Of a stretch of DNA of 64,000 bases, positions 34,177 through 41,436 are shown in pieces (position 1 is the first letter of the stretch; every line of letters begins with the position of its first letter). The notes below the pieces were generated by a model that did not search any database, was not told the DNA's origin, and saw only the letters and a program-made list of their open reading frames with translations. The translations under genes were made by a program, and so were the position numbers. This DNA comes from Fibrobacter sp. Its GTDB lineage: Bacteria; Fibrobacterota; Fibrobacteria; Fibrobacterales; Fibrobacteraceae. The stretch covers positions 186,001-250,000 of the forward strand of contig JAGCPF010000035.1 of assembly GCA_017642335.1 (NCBI GenBank). Direction: 5' to 3'.

Positions 34177-34821
34177 CTAATATTTAATCACATTCCTTTT
34201 CTTGTCGTTTATGCAGCGGCCGCCGGCGTCGCGGTTGTGAATTTTGGGCTTTTCAACCTTCAAAACGCGGGAACGCGGCATTGCCAAAATATCTTCTGTC
34301 GGGTTGACGAAGTATTCGCCGGTGGCGTCAATGTAGGCGGGGCCGTCACAATGTGTACTTTCGCTAAATAAAAAAGAATATATTGCAGAATAGTCTTTAA
34401 TGTAAAGCGAATCTCCTTCCTGTAGATTGAGTTCTTCAGGGTAGATAATCCATGATGAGTCTACCGCATTGTACATTGCGTTTATTTCATCGGAATCAAT
34501 CTTAAAGTTACGCAATGCAGCAACCCTTGCATTTGAGCTTATGGTTACGGTATCGTGGTCTAATACCATTTTGCGAGAATATTTTTCCGTTGTTACAGAA
34601 GCAATACAACGAGGTCCTGCGCTTATCCAACATGCTGCACTAGTTATGTAATCTACATCAGGGTTAACAACGGTTCCAGAAATGTTTATGGTGTTCTTTA
34701 AAAGTTTACTTACGGTATCGCCTTCTATCACATTTTGCATTCCATGGGGATACGAACTGCAATTAGTAGCAGAAGCCCCTGAAAACCAAAATAATATACA
34801 AAGAAAGAAAAGATAACGCAT
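34177..34821 (-). CDS. Small secreted hypothetical protein
   Basis: A protein of 214 residues with a signal peptide (MRYLFFLCILFWFSGASA) and six or more cysteines in the mature part, suggesting disulphides. It contains segments such as YIDATGEYFVNPTEDILAMP. No family recognised. Its coding region is AT-rich compared with neighbours on both sides. TATATTTA ends 4 bases before the ATG and no Shine-Dalgarno site is seen. Confidence 0.65.
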   Translation of the reverse strand: MRYLFFLCILFWFSGASATNCSSYPHGMQNVIEGDTVSKLLKNTINISGTVVNPDVDYITSAACWISAGPRCIASVTTEKYSRKMVLDHDTVTISSNARVAALRNFKIDSDEINAMYNAVDSSWIIYPEELNLQEGDSLYIKDYSAIYSFLFSESTHCDGPAYIDATGEYFVNPTEDILAMPRSRVLKVEKPKIHNRDAGGRCINDKKRNVIKY

Positions 34822-34825
34822 ACAA

Positions 34826-34833
34826 TAAATATA
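34826..34833 (-). promoter_or_regulatory. TATATTTA element at the start of the secreted-protein gene
   Basis: TAnnTTTG-like box 4 bases upstream of the ATG at 34821. Confidence 0.35.
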
Positions 34834-34903
34834 CGTTCATTTTGAACAAAGCGGTAGTAGGTACGAGGTCGGCACCTCATACCTCATCGCTCACCGCTCA
34901 CAG

Positions 34904-37792
34904 CTATTTCTTTTCCATCGCAATGGCTCGGCGGAGCTTCTTGATTTCCTTCGATATCAGGAGTTTCTCGACCGGGAAGAAGCTTTCGTGCTTGTAGATG
35001 GCTTCCTTGTACAGCACGTTCGCCAGTTCCGGCTCCCTTGCGAGGAACGCAATCAGGATGGCGTTACGCAGGAAGAATTCGTCCATGTCCTTGACTTCGT
35101 ACTTTTCATAGAAATCGGCGACGAGGTTTGCCGCGGTTTCGTAATCCTTGGTGCGGGCCACTTCGGTGATGTTGAACTCGTCCGTGAACGATGCCGGGAA
35201 GCGCCCTAGGTTGACCAGCTCGCGGACCTTCGCATAGATTTCGTTGGTGTCGCGGGCTTCGAACGGAACTCCACGCACCCACTCGATGTACTGCATGCGG
35301 AACTTTTTCCATTCGGGAGAGACTTCCTGCACGGTCGTGTCGATGCTGTTCAGGTAGCCGAGCAAGGCGCGTTCGATGAACGGGTCGTGCGAGCCATCCA
35401 TAAGCGCTTTCACGCGGTCGGGGCGGCGCAGCGCGTAGTCCGCAGAATCCAGGTATTCGGGCCAGCAGATTTCGCAGGAGTCGAACACCTGCACAATGTG
35501 TGCATTGGAGTGGATGAATCGCGCTTCTTCGGCCTTGTTGTCGACCATCGGGATGAACGTGCTGTTGGGTTCCACGCCGTCCAGCAACGAAGACACCATC
35601 TTCGAGGTGAACAGGAAGTTCCTTTCGCCAAAGAATTCGGGGTCACGATGGATGCGTTCGAATTCCTTCACGAGCACTGGGTCTGTCTTGAAGCGGTCTA
35701 TGGACTTCTGGATGACGGGCTGGTCACTTGCGATAATGATGATGTCGGGTTCTTCCGGCGCCTTGTACAGGCTCACGTAGGGGAACACCACGTCAAGCGC
35801 CTTGAGAATGTTCAGGAACAGCTGGTCGTTGAATTCGTATGTCTGAATCCACTGCACCCAGAGTCCGCCCGGCTTCATGTAGCGGCGCATCTTGGCGTAG
35901 AATTCGTGGCTGAACAGGCTTGCAACGCCGCTGACCCACGGGTTCGAGGGAACGCTCACGATGAGGTCGTACTGGCGGCGGTTCGTGAGGAAGAACGTGT
36001 TCGCGTCGTCGATGTAGATATGCGTGCGCGGGTCGTCGTAGCCGCGGGAGTTCCACGGGTAGAATCCCTTCGCGAGGTTCATCATCTCTTCTTCGATTTC
36101 AACGCAGTCGAAGTCCTTGAGCAGCGGGTCAGAAAGCAGGTAATGTGCGCCCATGCCGCTGCCAAAACCCACCATGGCGGCATCGTAAGGTTTCGACATC
36201 ACGGCCATCGGCATAAACGCGGTTGCCGCCTGCGTGAGTTCGTCGCCTTCGATGGGGTGGTTCCTGTCCTTGCTCATGCTCGCGTCGGCTTTGCCGTTCG
36301 TCTTGATGTAGTAATGAACATTCGATTCGTGGAAGCTGATGGTTGCCGTCTTGCCGTCACGCACGATAATCTTTTCGTCCGGGTGCAAATCCTTGTAAGC
36401 GCGGAATGCACCGGAAGTGACTAGTGAGGGGTCGAATCCCATGAAGAACGAGGGGAGAATCATCACGCCGCCAATCACGTAGAACATGGGGCTGCGGCGG
36501 AAGCGTTTGCGGTAGATGGCCAACAGGATAAATCCAATAGCGAAGTCGAGAACGGCGGCAAATACCAGAGCGCCCTTGAGCTGCAAGAACGGCAACAGCA
36601 ACAAGCCACCGCCAGCAGAACCGATAATGGAGCCGAGCGTGTTCCAGCCATAGACCTTGCCGATCGGGGCTTCGGACTTGAATGCGCGTGTGAGGATAAT
36701 CGTAATGAGCGGGAGCGTCATGCCGGCAAAGAAACTCGTCGGCACCATCCACAGGAGGGACAGCACATACTTGAATATGCTCCAGCACACGTAGCCGTCA
36801 TTCGTGGAATTGAATATCTGGTTCGCCTCGTTCATCATCATCCAGAACGGCTGATGGAAATAGAGTGTACACAGCGCGAAGAACGCCATGAAAATCTGGG
36901 CGAGCGAAAGCACTACCAGCGAATCTTTTTTCAACAGTTTGCCACTGACCGCGCTGCCGATGGAAAGCCCGAGAATAAAGGCCGAAAGCATCTGGTCGAA
37001 GCTGTGGCTCGAAGAACCCATGAGCAGGCTGAGCAAACGGATCCAGACAATCTCGTAGACAAAGGAGGTAAGGCCGGTAATGGCTGCAATCCAGAACCAG
37101 GTGCTCTTGGGCGGCATCGGTAACTTGGGGTCGACATGGGTTTCTTCGGCGGTTTCTTCGACATCGTCCTCGTCACGAACCGGCGATGTCCAGAGGCCGA
37201 TAACACCAAAGATTGTTGCGAGCAAGAAGTTGATGGAAGCGGCGACGCAGAGCGTCACGTGGTTACCGAAAACGGGGATGAGCGTGTAGCTCGTAAACAA
37301 GATGCCGATGGCGGAACCCAAGCTGTTCGTAAAGTAGAGCATCGGGAGCGAGACTTCGGCACCGCTCTTGCGCATGAGACCGGCTGCAATGAAGGGGAAC
37401 GTCATGCCGACTGCAATCGCGATGGGGAGCGTGCTGCCTGTCGCAAGGACGACCTTCACGACTTCGGCACCGCGGGAACTCAGCCCCGCCACAAAAGAGG
37501 AATCGTAGAAAATCCCCGTGAGCCAGTTGTACAGCGGGTGGTACGCCACGCCGCCGATACCGATAGCCAGTTCCACGGCGGCATAGCCCAACAGCGGGCG
37601 CTTGATTTTTTCGACCAGCTTGCCTGCGACAAAGCTACCGATGGCAAGGCCACCCATGTAGATGCAGAGCGTAAGCACCTGCCCGTAGCTCGAATGTCCG
37701 AGGAAGAGTTTGAGGTAGCGTGCCCACGAGCCTTCGTAAATGAGGCCCGCGAACCCGGAAAGGGCAAACAGGAAGTAGACGAGGATGTTCAT
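34904..37792 (-). CDS. Fused MFS-like membrane / spermidine synthase-like protein
   Basis: A protein of 962 residues. The first 460 contain about twelve to fourteen hydrophobic helices in two MFS-like halves (LYMGG-type loops such as CIYMGGLAIGSFVAGKL). Residues about 480-720 form a spermidine-synthase-like Rossmann domain: AAMVGFGSGMGAHYLLS (SAM-type glycine loop), DCVEIEEEMM, DDANTFFL and VSVPSNPWVSGVASLFS. The remaining 240 residues are helical. Fusions of this kind occur in many bacteria; the polyamine or other product is not established. It lies directly downstream of the sigma-54-type regulator, but a terminator separates them. Confidence 0.88.
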   Translation of the reverse strand: MNILVYFLFALSGFAGLIYEGSWARYLKLFLGHSSYGQVLTLCIYMGGLAIGSFVAGKLVEKIKRPLLGYAAVELAIGIGGVAYHPLYNWLTGIFYDSSFVAGLSSRGAEVVKVVLATGSTLPIAIAVGMTFPFIAAGLMRKSGAEVSLPMLYFTNSLGSAIGILFTSYTLIPVFGNHVTLCVAASINFLLATIFGVIGLWTSPVRDEDDVEETAEETHVDPKLPMPPKSTWFWIAAITGLTSFVYEIVWIRLLSLLMGSSSHSFDQMLSAFILGLSIGSAVSGKLLKKDSLVVLSLAQIFMAFFALCTLYFHQPFWMMMNEANQIFNSTNDGYVCWSIFKYVLSLLWMVPTSFFAGMTLPLITIILTRAFKSEAPIGKVYGWNTLGSIIGSAGGGLLLLPFLQLKGALVFAAVLDFAIGFILLAIYRKRFRRSPMFYVIGGVMILPSFFMGFDPSLVTSGAFRAYKDLHPDEKIIVRDGKTATISFHESNVHYYIKTNGKADASMSKDRNHPIEGDELTQAATAFMPMAVMSKPYDAAMVGFGSGMGAHYLLSDPLLKDFDCVEIEEEMMNLAKGFYPWNSRGYDDPRTHIYIDDANTFFLTNRRQYDLIVSVPSNPWVSGVASLFSHEFYAKMRRYMKPGGLWVQWIQTYEFNDQLFLNILKALDVVFPYVSLYKAPEEPDIIIIASDQPVIQKSIDRFKTDPVLVKEFERIHRDPEFFGERNFLFTSKMVSSLLDGVEPNSTFIPMVDNKAEEARFIHSNAHIVQVFDSCEICWPEYLDSADYALRRPDRVKALMDGSHDPFIERALLGYLNSIDTTVQEVSPEWKKFRMQYIEWVRGVPFEARDTNEIYAKVRELVNLGRFPASFTDEFNITEVARTKDYETAANLVADFYEKYEVKDMDEFFLRNAILIAFLAREPELANVLYKEAIYKHESFFPVEKLLISKEIKKLRRAIAMEKK

Positions 37793-37803
37793 ATTACAAT
37801 AAT

Positions 37804-37841
37804 AAAAAAAGGCTTGGAAAAATCTTAAGCGATTCCCAGCC
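37804..37841 (-). terminator. Terminator overlapping the stop codon of the AAA+ regulator
   Basis: Arms 37811-37820 and 37833-37841 pair as GGCT(G)GGAA / TTCC(A)AGCC. Seven T follow on the minus strand (37810-37804). The regulator's stop codon (37825-37827) lies in the loop. The next gene starts 12 bases past the T run. Confidence 0.65.
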
Positions 37842-38961
37842 GTTTTACCTTGTAATGCATCATTCGCGGGCTCACGGAGAGTTCGCGGCCGGCGGCGCTC
37901 AGGTTGCCGTCGTTGCGCTTGAGCGCTTCGTTCAATATTTCGCGCTCAAAGTTGTCGAGAATGGTTGCGAGGGGCGTCTTGTCGTTGCGGATGAGGGCCG
38001 TGTTGCTCGCGCTGCCCGTCTGCAGTGTCGGCGGCAGGTCGTGCGCGTTGATGCAGGTGTCGGTGGTGGCGAGGCAGGCGTGCTCGATGCAGTTTTCGAG
38101 TTCCCGCACGTTGCCGGGCCAGTGGTAACTCATGAGCATGTCGATGGCGGGGGAGCTCAGGCGCAGGATCCCCTTGCCGTACTTGAGGTTCATTTTCTCG
38201 ATAAAATGGTCGGCGAGCAGCAATATGTCGGTTTTGCGCTGGGCGAGGTCCGGCAAGTTTATTTGGAAAATGTTCAGGCGGTAGTATAGGTCTTCGCGGA
38301 AGGTCCCTTCTTGCAGCATCTGTTCCAGGTTCATGCTGGTCGATGCGATGATGCGTGCGTTGCAGCGCTGGTAGATGTTGCTGCCCAGACGGCAGAAACC
38401 GCGTTCTTGGACGAACTGCAAAAGCCTTGCCTGTGCCGCCCGCCCGAGCTTGCCGATTTCGTCCAGAAAGAGGGTGCCTTCGCGCGCATGTTCCGCTTTG
38501 CCGATATGCCTGCTGGTCGCTCCGGCGAAGGCGCCGCGCTCGTAGCCGAAGAGTTCGCTCTCGAAATTGTTCGCTCCCGGGTCGTCGTTCAGCGAGTCGC
38601 AGTTCATCAGGACGAAAGGCTTGTCCTTGCGGTCGGAAAGCAGGTGGATGCTGCGGGCCGCGTGCTCCTTGCCTGTCCCGGTTTTCCCGCGGATGAGGAC
38701 GGTCGCTTCGGAGTTCGCGATGTGGCGGACGCGCTTTGAAACCTCGCGCATTTCGCGGGAGTTGCCGATGAGCTCGCCGGGCTTTTCTTCGATGAGGTCG
38801 CGCAGTTTGTCGTTGATGGATTGGTATTCCTGGCCGATTTCTGCGAACTTTCCGGTGAGGATATCGCGAATTTGGGCAAAAAGCTCCGGCTTGGCCCGTT
38901 TTTGACGGAGGGCTTGCTCAATTTCGCTCAAAGCTTCGGTTTCGATATCCTGGACTTGCAC
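37825..38961 (-). CDS. Sigma-54-type AAA+ transcription regulator with GAFAGA loop
   Basis: A protein of 378 residues. The N-terminal 65 residues are helical with no receiver or GAF domain. The AAA+ domain has Walker A GKTGTGKE, the loop ERGAFAGATSRHIGKAEHA, Walker B GTLFLDEIGKL, the arginine-finger region FREDLYYRLNIFQINLPDL and WPGNVRELENCIEHA. A Fis-type helix-turn-helix ends the protein (NLSAAGRELSVSPRMMHYKV). The sigma-54 contact loop is normally GAFTGA; here Thr is Ala. The start is GTG with GAGGA 5 bases upstream. It is divergent from glnN, so control of nitrogen assimilation is a reasonable guess. Confidence 0.9.
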   Translation of the reverse strand: MQVQDIETEALSEIEQALRQKRAKPELFAQIRDILTGKFAEIGQEYQSINDKLRDLIEEKPGELIGNSREMREVSKRVRHIANSEATVLIRGKTGTGKEHAARSIHLLSDRKDKPFVLMNCDSLNDDPGANNFESELFGYERGAFAGATSRHIGKAEHAREGTLFLDEIGKLGRAAQARLLQFVQERGFCRLGSNIYQRCNARIIASTSMNLEQMLQEGTFREDLYYRLNIFQINLPDLAQRKTDILLLADHFIEKMNLKYGKGILRLSSPAIDMLMSYHWPGNVRELENCIEHACLATTDTCINAHDLPPTLQTGSASNTALIRNDKTPLATILDNFEREILNEALKRNDGNLSAAGRELSVSPRMMHYKVKRLGIA

Positions 38962-39069
38962 TGTTTCCTCTGAAAAACCGTTCCGGGCGGAGAGACCCCG
39001 CCCGGAATGGTCTTTGCCTCTCCGTTACCGGAAGAGGCTATCTAGGAGAGAATTGATGCCTATAAAATA
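38962..39069 (-). promoter_or_regulatory. Candidate transcription attenuator in the leader of the AAA+ regulator
   Basis: On the minus strand, a TATTTTATA promoter box (39069-39061) is followed by hairpin 1 (39038-39016, outer stem GCCTCT/AGAGGC). A 13-bp stem with one G-T comes next (39010-38998 / 38990-38978), then five T and GAGGA before the GTG start. CTCTCCG at 39018-39024 can instead pair with CGGAGAG at 38988-38994, which would break the terminator stem. The layout is that of an attenuator; no known riboswitch consensus is recognised. Confidence 0.5.
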
Positions 39070-39090
39070 GCATCTTTTTGCTTCTGTGTG

Positions 39091-39132
39091 TTACATTTGT
39101 GTAAAATTCATTGATTTTTTACATAAATGTAA
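39091..39132. promoter_or_regulatory. Two TTACAT-type inverted repeats between the AAA+ regulator and glnN
   Basis: TTACATTTGTGTAA (39091-39104) and TTACATAAATGTAA (39119-39132) are dyads with centres 28 bp apart, lying 69-110 bases before the glnN ATG. They are candidate operator or enhancer sites for the divergent regulator. Confidence 0.45.
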
Positions 39133-39200
39133 AGAAAAAAGGCGAAAAAGAGGCGTTTTTTCCCTGCGGAGGGGTCGTTTTCATTTCTATTTTTCCTTTC

Positions 39201-41312
39201 ATGAACCGCACAAAAGCTATTTACGACATTGCTACTGCCACTCCGGCGCCGGTAAAACCAGCCGAACCGGTCAACATCGACTTTTACGGTGAAGACGTTT
39301 TCAACGCCGACACCATGCGCAGCTACCTGCCGAAGGATATCTGCGAAAAGCTCCTCGCTACGATCGACGAAGGGGTCGCCCTCGACCCGAACATCGCTGG
39401 CGATGTCGCCCACGCCATGAAGAAGTGGGCCATGGACCGCGGAGCCACGCACTTTACGCACTGGTTCCAGCCGCTGACCGGCTCTACCGCCGAAAAGCAC
39501 GACAGCTTCCTTGAACCGAGCGGCTGCAAGGCCATCATGGCGCTCAGCGGCAAGAACCTCATCGTGGGTGAGCCCGACGCCTCCAGCTTCCCGAGCGGCG
39601 GCCTTCGCTCTACGTTCGAAGCCCGCGGCTACACCGCCTGGGACCCGACGAGCCCGGCATTCATCAAACGCCACGGCAACGGAGCCACGCTTTGCATCCC
39701 GACGGCGTTCTGCAGCTACACCGGCGAGGCCTTGGACAAGAAGACCCCGCTGCTCCGTAGCCTCCAGGCGCTTTCCAAGTCCACTCGCCGCCTCATGACC
39801 TGTTTCAAGGCGGGCCCCAAGAAGACGACCGTCACGCTTGGTGCCGAACAGGAATACTTCCTCATCGACAAGCGCTTCTACCTGCAACGCCCTGACTTGT
39901 ACCAGGCCGGCCGCACCATCTTTGGCGCCACTCCCGCGAAGCACCAACAGATGAACGACCACTACTTTGGAAGCATCCCGAGCCGCATCCTCAACTTCAT
40001 GAACGATGTGGAGAAGGAACTGTGGCGCCTCGGTATCCCGGCCAAGACCCGCCATAACGAAGTCGCCCCCGCGCAGTTCGAACTCGCCCCGATTTTCGAG
40101 GACGTGAACCTCGCTTGCGACCACAACATGATGATCATGGAAACGCTCCGCAACGTGGCCGACCGTTACGGGCTCGTGTGCCTGCTGCACGAAAAGCCGT
40201 TTGCCGGTGTGAATGGTTCGGGCAAGCACAACAACTGGAGCCTTTCTTACGGCAAGGGCAACCTGCTCAATCCGGGCAAGGATCCGCACCAGAACGCCGT
40301 GTTCCTCACGACGCTGTGCGCCATCATTTACGCCGTGGATACCCATGCCGACTTGCTCCGCATGACCTGTGCCGGCGCGGGCAACGACCACCGTCTCGGT
40401 GCGCACGAGGCTCCTCCGGCCATCATCTCCATCTACCTGGGCGACCAGCTGATGGACGTGATTGACCAAATCGAGCAAGGCGTGCCCAAGTCCAGCAAGC
40501 AAGCCGGTGCCATGAAGCTCGGCTCCGACATGCTGCCACCGCTCCCGCGCGACGCCACCGACCGTAACCGTACTTCGCCGTTTGCGTTTACCGGCAACAA
40601 GTTCGAATTCCGCGCGCCTGGTTCCAGCCAGAGCTGTTCCGAGCCGAACGTCGTGCTCAACACGATTGTGGCCGAAGCTTTCGACATGATTGCCGAACAA
40701 CTCGAAAAGCTCGACGAGAAGAACTTCCACACGGGCCTCCAGAAGCTGCTGCAAAAGATTGTGAAGGAACACAAGCGTATCCTTTACAACGGCAACGGCT
40801 ATACCGACGAATGGGTGAAGGAAGCGGAACGCCGCGGCCTCCCGAACATCCGCACCTCCATGGAAGCCCTCAAGGCGCTCGTCAAGGACGAAAACATTGC
40901 CCTGTTCGAGAAGTACGGGGTGATGAACCGTGCCGAGATGCGTTCCCGCTACGAGGTGAACGTCGAGGATTACCACAAGCGCATCCACATCGAGGGCGAA
41001 ATTGCCCGCGACCTTGCCAAGAACGTCATCTTGCCGAAGGTGGTCGAGGCCTATTCCGGTGCGCTCAGGACGAACGAGATGGCCCTGAACCAGGGTTTCC
41101 CCGGCCTGGACGGCTACGCGAAGTCGCTGGGCGAGGGCTGCAGCAAGCTCATGGATGCCGTTTCTGCTGTAGAAACGGCCCTGGATGGTGAACATGAGGG
41201 CATCATTTCGGCCATTGCGGACCTCCGCAAGGTGGTGGATTGCCTCGAGAAGATTGTGCCCGACGAACTTTGGCCGCTGCCGAAATACCGCGAAATGTTG
41301 TTTATTTATTAG
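39201..41312 (+). CDS. glnN: Glutamine synthetase type III
   Basis: A protein of 703 residues making glutamine from glutamate, ammonia and ATP; cytoplasmic. The length and motifs are those of GSIII: KWAMDRGATHFTHWFQPLTG, EPSGCKAIMALSGKNL, LGAEQEYFLID, EVAPAQFELAPIFEDVN, NGSGKHNNWSLSY and GAGNDHRLGAHEAPPA. GSIII is common in Bacteroidota, cyanobacteria and rumen bacteria. I start at 39201; the in-frame extension to 39111 would begin within the inverted-repeat region and does not resemble the family. CTATTTTTC lies just upstream and there is no Shine-Dalgarno site. Confidence 0.97.
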   Translation: MNRTKAIYDIATATPAPVKPAEPVNIDFYGEDVFNADTMRSYLPKDICEKLLATIDEGVALDPNIAGDVAHAMKKWAMDRGATHFTHWFQPLTGSTAEKHDSFLEPSGCKAIMALSGKNLIVGEPDASSFPSGGLRSTFEARGYTAWDPTSPAFIKRHGNGATLCIPTAFCSYTGEALDKKTPLLRSLQALSKSTRRLMTCFKAGPKKTTVTLGAEQEYFLIDKRFYLQRPDLYQAGRTIFGATPAKHQQMNDHYFGSIPSRILNFMNDVEKELWRLGIPAKTRHNEVAPAQFELAPIFEDVNLACDHNMMIMETLRNVADRYGLVCLLHEKPFAGVNGSGKHNNWSLSYGKGNLLNPGKDPHQNAVFLTTLCAIIYAVDTHADLLRMTCAGAGNDHRLGAHEAPPAIISIYLGDQLMDVIDQIEQGVPKSSKQAGAMKLGSDMLPPLPRDATDRNRTSPFAFTGNKFEFRAPGSSQSCSEPNVVLNTIVAEAFDMIAEQLEKLDEKNFHTGLQKLLQKIVKEHKRILYNGNGYTDEWVKEAERRGLPNIRTSMEALKALVKDENIALFEKYGVMNRAEMRSRYEVNVEDYHKRIHIEGEIARDLAKNVILPKVVEAYSGALRTNEMALNQGFPGLDGYAKSLGEGCSKLMDAVSAVETALDGEHEGIISAIADLRKVVDCLEKIVPDELWPLPKYREMLFIY

Positions 41313-41340
41313 TATGTGGGGCCTTTTACCCCAAAAATTG

Positions 41341-41370
41341 AAGCGGTTCCTTTTTTTGGAACCGCTTTTG
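41341..41370 (+). terminator. Intrinsic terminator of glnN
   Basis: Perfect 10-bp stem AAGCGGTTCC (41341-41350) / GGAACCGCTT (41358-41367) with a T-rich loop, followed by TTTTGTTTG. Confidence 0.88.
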
Positions 41371-41374
41371 TTTG

Positions 41375-41382
41375 TATATTTG
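41375..41382 (+). promoter_or_regulatory. TATATTTG promoter of the cadherin-repeat gene
   Basis: Exact TAnnTTTG box 54 bases before the ATG at 41437, directly after the glnN terminator. This leaves a normal leader with an AGGAG site. Confidence 0.5.
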
Positions 41383-41436
41383 CGTTGCCTTATATCCTGG
41401 TAAAGGGGGAGATGTTTGGGAAACACAGGAGAACGT

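Noticed and set aside
39141..39154. Sigma-54 -24/-12 promoter of glnN
   Set aside because: GG-N10-GC is present, but the flanking bases do not match TGGCAC-N5-TTGC; too weak to call.
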